Positions 59,991-64,000 of a stretch of 64,000 bases of DNA are shown piece by piece. Within the stretch, counting starts at the first letter, position 1. Every line of letters begins with the position of its first letter. The stretch is from JAWPMT01 sp965267435 (GTDB lineage: Bacteria; Bacteroidota; Bacteroidia; Cytophagales; Cyclobacteriaceae), in contig OZ253960.1 in NCBI GenBank assembly GCA_965267435.1, forward strand, positions 2,790,001-2,854,000. Reading direction: 5' to 3'. The position numbers and the translations under genes are program-made. Under the pieces are notes generated by a model, which was not told where the DNA came from, searched no databases, and saw only the letters and a program-made list of their open reading frames with translations.

Positions 59991-60662
59991 ATGAGGTTCC
60001 TATTAGCTACTACGCTAGCCGTGCTGACACTTTTTGTACAGGCTCAAGACGAAGTGTTGGATCAAAACAAAGCCATAGAATATTACCAAAGAGGTTCGGA
60101 GCAGTTGCAGCTGAAGAACTATAAGCAGGCCATCGCCCTGATCAATAGTGCCATCGCTTTCAACCGCACCAACGCCGACTATTACTATGCCCGAGGCCTT
60201 GCTTACTACCGCATGGAAGATTTTGAAGCTTCCCGTGCTGATTTTGAGAAGGCGGTAGACATGGACCCCGATCAATCCAACTATTACTATTATCTCGGAT
60301 CGATCTTCCAGAAGCTGGGTGACCTTGGCAAGTCGACAGTGTACTTCCAGTTGGCCATTGATCACAACAATGAGTCCTTCATGAAGATTGATGAGAACAA
60401 CGCCCTCTCGCACATGGGCATCAACCACATCAGGCAAAAAGACTTCCACAGCGCGATCAACATATTTGACGAGCTGATAGAGAAGGATCCAACAAACAAG
60501 GCCGCCTATCTCAATCGAGGCATCGCCGAAGGATCACTCCAGCGGGTCGACGCAGCATGCAGAGACTTCGCCAAGGCCACCGAGTTGGGCAGCACCACAG
60601 CGTCGTCCTACTCGCAAAAGTATTGTTCTGGCACACCCATCACCCTGGGAGGTTCCGAATAG
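59991..60662 (+). CDS. Exported TPR-repeat protein
   Basis: A 223-residue protein with a signal peptide (residues 1-19, ending FVQAQ) and four to five tetratricopeptide repeats over residues ~25-205. The typical W/L-G-Y-A-F-A-P positions are visible in NADYYYARGLAYYRMEDFEA, YYYYLGSIFQKLGDLGKS and AAYLNRGIAEGSLQRVDAA. TPR proteins of this kind act as periplasmic scaffolds. It is preceded by a palindrome and followed by structured intergenic DNA, so it is probably transcribed alone. Confidence 0.88.
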   Translation: MRFLLATTLAVLTLFVQAQDEVLDQNKAIEYYQRGSEQLQLKNYKQAIALINSAIAFNRTNADYYYARGLAYYRMEDFEASRADFEKAVDMDPDQSNYYYYLGSIFQKLGDLGKSTVYFQLAIDHNNESFMKIDENNALSHMGINHIRQKDFHSAINIFDELIEKDPTNKAAYLNRGIAEGSLQRVDAACRDFAKATELGSTTASSYSQKYCSGTPITLGGSE

Positions 60663-61052
60663 ACACGTAATCAACAGTAAAATTCTTCTTCATACTATTT
60701 ACTTCTGCTCCCCCTCACCCGAGGATGGGAGCATGAAGTATTTTATGGCAGGCTAGACCTTTTTGGAGCAGCCAGTTCAGTGCTCCTGGCCACTCACCTG
60801 CCGGCTGTCACCTCTATCACGGCCCCGCCACCTGCCGCCCCGGCCTTGCCGGATGCCGGCTCCATCCGGGCTAAGCAGTACAGTCACTGCTATCGTTAGC
60901 CTAGAAAATAGACTCCGGGTGCCCCTGGCGTCTTCACCACCTCGGCATATGCCTACATCCCGCAGCGATATTTTTTCTTCTCTTTTCTCAATCCCAAGCA
61001 ACCATTCTGCCGTTTAAGCATCATTGAAATAGAACATCAGAAACTCAAAGTC
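60663..61052. repeat. GC-rich structured intergenic DNA
   Basis: This 390-bp gap holds no convincing gene. Bases ~60763-60870 are GC-rich and structured: GGAGC/GCTCC around 60772-60785, and CCGGATG (60849-60855) facing CATCCGG (60863-60869). An 84-codon frame over it is proline-rich and repetitive and is rejected. The right part (60960-61052), AT-richer, may hold the promoter of the GIN-domain gene, but no -33/-7 match is clear. It resembles the structured gap at 21.3 kb in style though not in sequence. Confidence 0.5.
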
Positions 61053-61622
61053 ATGACTAGATTTTTATGCACTCTTTTCGCCGTTTTGATCACGGCGTTT
61101 GTCGCATCTGCTCAACATTCCGAGACCCGAAGTCTCTCTTCTTTTGATGCCATCGACCTCGATGGTCACGCCAGGATCTACCTGGAAGAGGGTGACAGCC
61201 CCTCCGTCAGAATCTCAGTGAAAAAAGAACACCTCCTCGATGAGTACCGCTCCGAAGTACGCAATGGCACACTGTACCTCAACTTCAGACGGGAGAAGGA
61301 CAATGACAATCGTGTCAAACTGTACATCACCCATACAGGCCTGGAGAAGATGGATGTCGATGGATTGGTGCGTGTGTACACCGACAACCCCATCGTTGGG
61401 ACTTCATTCGATTTCAAAGGAGATGGCTTCATCAAAGGTGATATCGAGGTGGACGTGGACGATCTCCGCGTCGATACCGATGGATTTATCGGGCTGGATG
61501 TGAGAGGAAGAGCCTACACCGCCGACCTGCAAATCGACGGCTTTGGGAGCATCGGCGCCCACGACCTGGAAGTGGACCGGCCTCGCAAAAGCGCGGATGG
61601 TTTTGCGAGGGTGAGCTATTGA
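61053..61622 (+). CDS. Head-GIN domain (DUF2807) exported protein
   Basis: A 189-residue exported protein. The signal peptide ends FVASAQ (residues 1-21). The mature protein is one head-GIN (DUF2807) beta-helix domain: SSFDAIDLDGHARIYLEEGD opens it, and successive turns carry D-G/G-x-G-x-D patterns (VDGLVRVY, KGDGFIKGD, VDTDGFIGLD, IDGFGSIGAHDLEVD). These Bacteroidota proteins are listed as putative autotransporter-type adhesins, but the function is unproved. It converges on pyk, with 124 bp between them. Confidence 0.88.
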   Translation: MTRFLCTLFAVLITAFVASAQHSETRSLSSFDAIDLDGHARIYLEEGDSPSVRISVKKEHLLDEYRSEVRNGTLYLNFRREKDNDNRVKLYITHTGLEKMDVDGLVRVYTDNPIVGTSFDFKGDGFIKGDIEVDVDDLRVDTDGFIGLDVRGRAYTADLQIDGFGSIGAHDLEVDRPRKSADGFARVSY

Positions 61623-61711
61623 GCACGGTCGGGATCTGAGATCTTCTTCGGCAGCTACTCGCTCATCTCATCGTCTGACAAGTCGCTCCAGAGATGAATG
61701 GTGAATAGTTA

Positions 61712-61733
61712 GCAGGTTTCAGAGATGACCTGC
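61712..61733. terminator. Weak hairpin between convergent DUF2807 and pyk genes
   Basis: GCAGGT (61712-61717) faces ACCTGC (61728-61733) over a 10-nt loop. It lies between two convergent stops, where a bidirectional terminator would be useful, but T-runs are missing on both sides. Confidence 0.3.
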
Positions 61734-61746
61734 GAGCACCCATCCC

Positions 61747-63180
61747 CTACTCCACTTCGTGGACCTTCACCATATTGGTGTGGCCTTGCCAGTGTGTGGG
61801 CATGGCAGCGGTACTGATGAAGACATCGCCCTTCTCAAGGTAGCCACCATCTACGAGCACCTTTTCGATCGATGTAAGGGTATCGTGGATACTGCGCTGC
61901 TCATCGTAGTAAAAAGCCCGGACTCCCCAGATCAAGCTTGCTTGCCGTTGGAGGTGATCATTACTGGTGAACAGGAAGACATCCGCCTTCGTGCGATGCA
62001 TAGCTATCTTAAAGCCCGTGTATCCGGTCTTGGTCAACCCCACGATGGCTTTCGCATTCACTGAGTCACTCAACCGGCAAGCGGCGCGCACAAGCAGATC
62101 ATTGAGCCTCGTGGTACTACTTTCCCCTTCCTTTTCAAAGTACTTGTGATAGATACTGCTCATCGACCTCTCCACCTCAGCGATGGTCTTGGACATGCTC
62201 TGGACTGCCTGGACAGGGAACCGTCCCGAGGCCGATTCCGCAGATAGCATCAATGCGTCAGCACCGTCCATCACAGCGTTGGCAACATCATTCGTCTCAG
62301 CACGCGTAGGTCGTGGGTTCTCGATCATGCTTTCCATCATCTGCGTGGCGATGATTACCGGCTTTCCTAGTCGGTTGCACTTCTTCACCATGCGCTTCTG
62401 CTCAAGCGGCACGCGCTCCATGGGTATCTCCACGCCAAGATCTCCTCGTGCCACCATGATTGCGTCTGTGGCCTCGATGATCTCATCCATGTTTTTGATG
62501 GCCTCAGGCTTCTCCATCTTAGCTACGATCTTGCTACGCTTGCCTTGCGCTTCCAATCGGCGTCGCAGGTCGTGAATATCTTCAGCAGTACGGACGAAGG
62601 ACAGCGCCACCCATTCGAGGTCGTACTGCATCCCAAACTCCAGATCCTCAATGTCTTTTTCTGTCAGAGAAGGAGCTGAGACGTTGGCATCAGGCAGATT
62701 GATCCCTTTGCGGGATTTCAGTACGCCGCCATGGACCACGGTGGTATGCACATCCTCACCCTCCACCCTGTCTACTTTCAGCTCGAGATTGCCATCATCG
62801 ATCAATACCGTGCTCCCAGGTACGAGGTCACTTGTTATTCCTTTATAAACCGTGCTCACCTTTTCTGACGTGCCCATCATGTCGTTGGTAGTGATGATGA
62901 GCTTGCCTCCAGGCTCAATGTCCACACCGCCATTCTCTACCTGTCCCACTCTAATTTTAGGACCCTGCAGGTCCTGAAGGAGCGCTACACTTGTCCCAAG
63001 TTCCGCGTTGACCTCTTTGACCATATTGATCACCTGCAGGTGATCTTCGTGGGTGCCATGTGAGAAGTTCATTCGAAACACATTGGCGCCCGCCTTGACA
63101 AGCTCAGTCAAGGTTTCCTTGTTGCGGCTGGCAGGGCCGACGGTTGCGACGATCTTAGATCTCTTTTTGAATACTTCCAT
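61747..63180 (-). CDS. pyk: Pyruvate kinase
   Basis: A 477-residue glycolytic enzyme making pyruvate and ATP from phosphoenolpyruvate. Family blocks: KIVATVGPASRNKETLTELV at the N-terminus, VFRMNFSHG, the catalytic MEKPEAIKNMDEI (Lys), MVARGDLGVEIPMERVPLEQK, and QMMESMIENPRPTRAETNDVANAV. A C-terminal domain (~360-477) is present, so allosteric control is possible. It lies 13 bp after the IPExxxVDY gene on the same strand, and both read away from acpP. Confidence 0.97.
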   Translation of the reverse strand: MEVFKKRSKIVATVGPASRNKETLTELVKAGANVFRMNFSHGTHEDHLQVINMVKEVNAELGTSVALLQDLQGPKIRVGQVENGGVDIEPGGKLIITTNDMMGTSEKVSTVYKGITSDLVPGSTVLIDDGNLELKVDRVEGEDVHTTVVHGGVLKSRKGINLPDANVSAPSLTEKDIEDLEFGMQYDLEWVALSFVRTAEDIHDLRRRLEAQGKRSKIVAKMEKPEAIKNMDEIIEATDAIMVARGDLGVEIPMERVPLEQKRMVKKCNRLGKPVIIATQMMESMIENPRPTRAETNDVANAVMDGADALMLSAESASGRFPVQAVQSMSKTIAEVERSMSSIYHKYFEKEGESSTTRLNDLLVRAACRLSDSVNAKAIVGLTKTGYTGFKIAMHRTKADVFLFTSNDHLQRQASLIWGVRAFYYDEQRSIHDTLTSIEKVLVDGGYLEKGDVFISTAAMPTHWQGHTNMVKVHEVE

Positions 63181-63193
63181 GAGATAGTTTAGG

Positions 63194-63625
63194 TCAGAAG
63201 AGTAGGTTTTCTTTGTTTTTTATTTTGTCGACGTCCAGTGTGATGGCGTAATGGACCACAGAAATGGACTTGGCAATTTCTAGAAGCTGGCTAGCGGAGG
63301 GTTCGTCGATTTCCGACTTGAGTTGGACTAAATAATCGAATTGTTGTAGTTCTGGAATGAGATATTTATTCATTTGGGGGTTTCCGGACAACAATTTATT
63401 CCGCAGCAAAAGAACACGGACGAACTCAGATTCAAAAACAAAATTGGAAATTAATATTTTGCTGTTGTCGCGAAACTCTATCTCTATATCCTCTGCTTTC
63501 ACGAAGTGAAGAAAGGAAACATCATTGAAGTGCCATGCCAGTACATAATCCTTTGCTGGCGACACAAGTCCAATGAGTTGGAAATCATAAAGATATTGGG
63601 TCTCTAATTTTGATTTGAGCTTCAT
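63194..63625 (-). CDS. IPExxxVDY family protein
   Basis: A 143-residue cytoplasmic protein. It carries the family's naming motif, here IPELQQFDY (residues ~91-99), and the usual opening of a beta strand with DYVLAWHFN. The function is unknown, but the gene's place just before pyk and next to acpP/fabF/rnc is widely conserved in Bacteroidota. The start ATG (63623-63625 on the plus strand as CAT) overlaps a copy of the half-site TCATAAGG that also forms the palindrome 32 bp upstream of it. Confidence 0.9.
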   Translation of the reverse strand: MKLKSKLETQYLYDFQLIGLVSPAKDYVLAWHFNDVSFLHFVKAEDIEIEFRDNSKILISNFVFESEFVRVLLLRNKLLSGNPQMNKYLIPELQQFDYLVQLKSEIDEPSASQLLEIAKSISVVHYAITLDVDKIKNKENLLF

Positions 63626-63656
63626 AAGGGTTCAATTGCACGAAATTAAAAAACTT

Positions 63657-63675
63657 GTCATAAGGCCCTTATGAC
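63657..63675. promoter_or_regulatory. Perfect 19-bp palindrome between pyk and acpP genes
   Basis: GTCATAAGG-C-CCTTATGAC is a perfect 9-bp inverted repeat about one central base. It lies 31 bp from the IPExxxVDY start and 27 bp before the -33 element of acpP. A further half-site, TCATAAGG, lies at 63622-63629 over the IPExxxVDY start codon. It is a plausible binding site for a dimeric regulator acting on both divergent units. Confidence 0.6.
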
Positions 63676-63702
63676 CAGTGAATAAGCGCTTAAAAAAGCA
63701 GA

Positions 63703-63733
63703 TTTGATTTTCGAATCGAATGTTATTTCTTTG
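63703..63733 (+). promoter_or_regulatory. Promoter of acpP
   Basis: TTTG (63703-63706) and TTtcTTTG (63726-63733) are 19 bp apart and match the Bacteroidota consensus TTTG-N19-TAnnTTTG except for one base in the -7 element. Transcription would start near 63740, giving a leader of about 23 nt. Confidence 0.55.
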
Positions 63734-63762
63734 CACAGAATTTTAACCAAATCAATAAGATA

Positions 63763-63999
63763 ATGTCAGAAATTGCACAAAAGGTAACGTCAATCATCGT
63801 TGATAAGTTAGGTGTTGAGGAGTCCGAAGTGACAGCCGAAGCAAGTTTCACCAACGACTTGGGAGCTGACTCACTAGATACAGTTGAGTTGATCATGGAA
63901 TTCGAAAAGGAATTCAACATTTCCATTCCTGACGATCAAGCGGAGAACATCGGTACCGTAGGCGACGCTATCAAATATTTGGAGGAGAACGTCAAGTAA
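63763..63999 (+). CDS. acpP: Acyl carrier protein
   Basis: A 78-residue acidic carrier protein for fatty-acid synthesis. The 4'-phosphopantetheine site is Ser37 in GADSLDTVELIMEFE, and helix 1 (IAQKVTSIIVDKLG) and the DDQAENIGTVGDAIKYLEEN end are typical. Length is normal. In related genomes fabF and rnc follow directly; here the window ends at the acpP stop. It is divergent from IPExxxVDY-pyk and has a recognisable promoter. Confidence 0.97.
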   Translation: MSEIAQKVTSIIVDKLGVEESEVTAEASFTNDLGADSLDTVELIMEFEKEFNISIPDDQAENIGTVGDAIKYLEENVK

Positions 64000-64000
64000 A

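Noticed and set aside
60763..61017. 84-codon proline/serine/arginine-rich frame
   Set aside because: Low-complexity translation of a GC-rich palindromic block; no homology that I recognise.
1..64000. CRISPR array, tRNA, rRNA, insertion sequence or prophage
   Set aside because: No spaced direct repeats, cloverleaf-type sequences, transposase or phage genes were seen anywhere in the window.

Overview
The window is a gene-dense piece of chromosome from a member of the Bacteroidota, most likely a marine-type Cytophagales relative. The assignment rests on several lines of evidence. There is a FecI-type sigma factor, FecR, STN-domain TonB receptor and DUF4249 lipoprotein set. There are ~810-residue FtsX/MacB permeases, PorV-like and GIN-domain (DUF2807) surface proteins, and an IPExxxVDY-pyk pair divergent from acpP. 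Two promoters match the Bacteroidota -7 motif TAnnTTTG, and Shine-Dalgarno sequences are mostly missing. I see no insertion sequence, phage, CRISPR array, tRNA or rRNA. Every gene I call is intact except murQ, which is cut by the left edge.

Layout. 1-9.1 kb: 3' end of murQ, a membrane protein, a yidD/DMT-transporter pair, a BamA/TamA-like barrel, a MORN-repeat lipid-exported protein, a PorV-like barrel overlapping a helix-hairpin-helix (HhH) outer-membrane protein, and small genes including DUF4440-like and DUF2461. 9.1-14.4 kb: operator-like repeats and two paralogous FtsX-type permeases. 14.4-19.8 kb: a hydrolase-like gene whose start codon lies in the loop of a 12-bp hairpin, then dnaE with a fused N-terminal DEDDh exonuclease. 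20-24.5 kb: a serine hydrolase, structured intergenic DNA, a possible acidic microprotein, the 4.5S-type SRP RNA, a transaldolase-like enzyme and ftsE. 24.5-36.3 kb: a regulatory block. An ECF sigma/membrane coiled-coil/DUF4097 operon reads leftward. A six-gene unit reads rightward (barrel, catalytically degenerate serine-hydrolase-like lipoprotein, fecI, fecR, TonB receptor, DUF4249). A convergent gene encodes a TPR-kinase-receiver-AraC hybrid regulator.

36.4-47.5 kb: CoA-transferase subunits A and B, a GH32 lipoprotein, an acyl-CoA ligase, an ABC exporter pair, and a leftward operon sppA-bioB-thioesterase-class IV aminotransferase-dsbA-like. 47.6-53.6 kb: folK, a TSUP transporter, a class V aminotransferase, a polysaccharide flippase, pfkA and convergent miaA. 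53.6-59.9 kb: a hybrid kinase carrying receiver and HPt domains, a stand-alone receiver, a small conserved-looking protein, a PhnP-like metallo-hydrolase and an RqcH/NFACT protein. 60-64 kb: a TPR protein, a GIN-domain protein, pyk/IPExxxVDY, and acpP behind a 19-bp palindrome.

The most unusual items are these: the six-gene sigma/receptor unit that includes a pseudoenzyme lipoprotein; the start-codon hairpin with a competing second strand at 14.45-14.51 kb; the palindrome between acpP and pyk; the exonuclease-DnaE fusion with a decayed PHP site; and three genes that start at TTG inside the TGA stop of the gene before. Gene functions are inferred by reading motifs only; no database search was possible.
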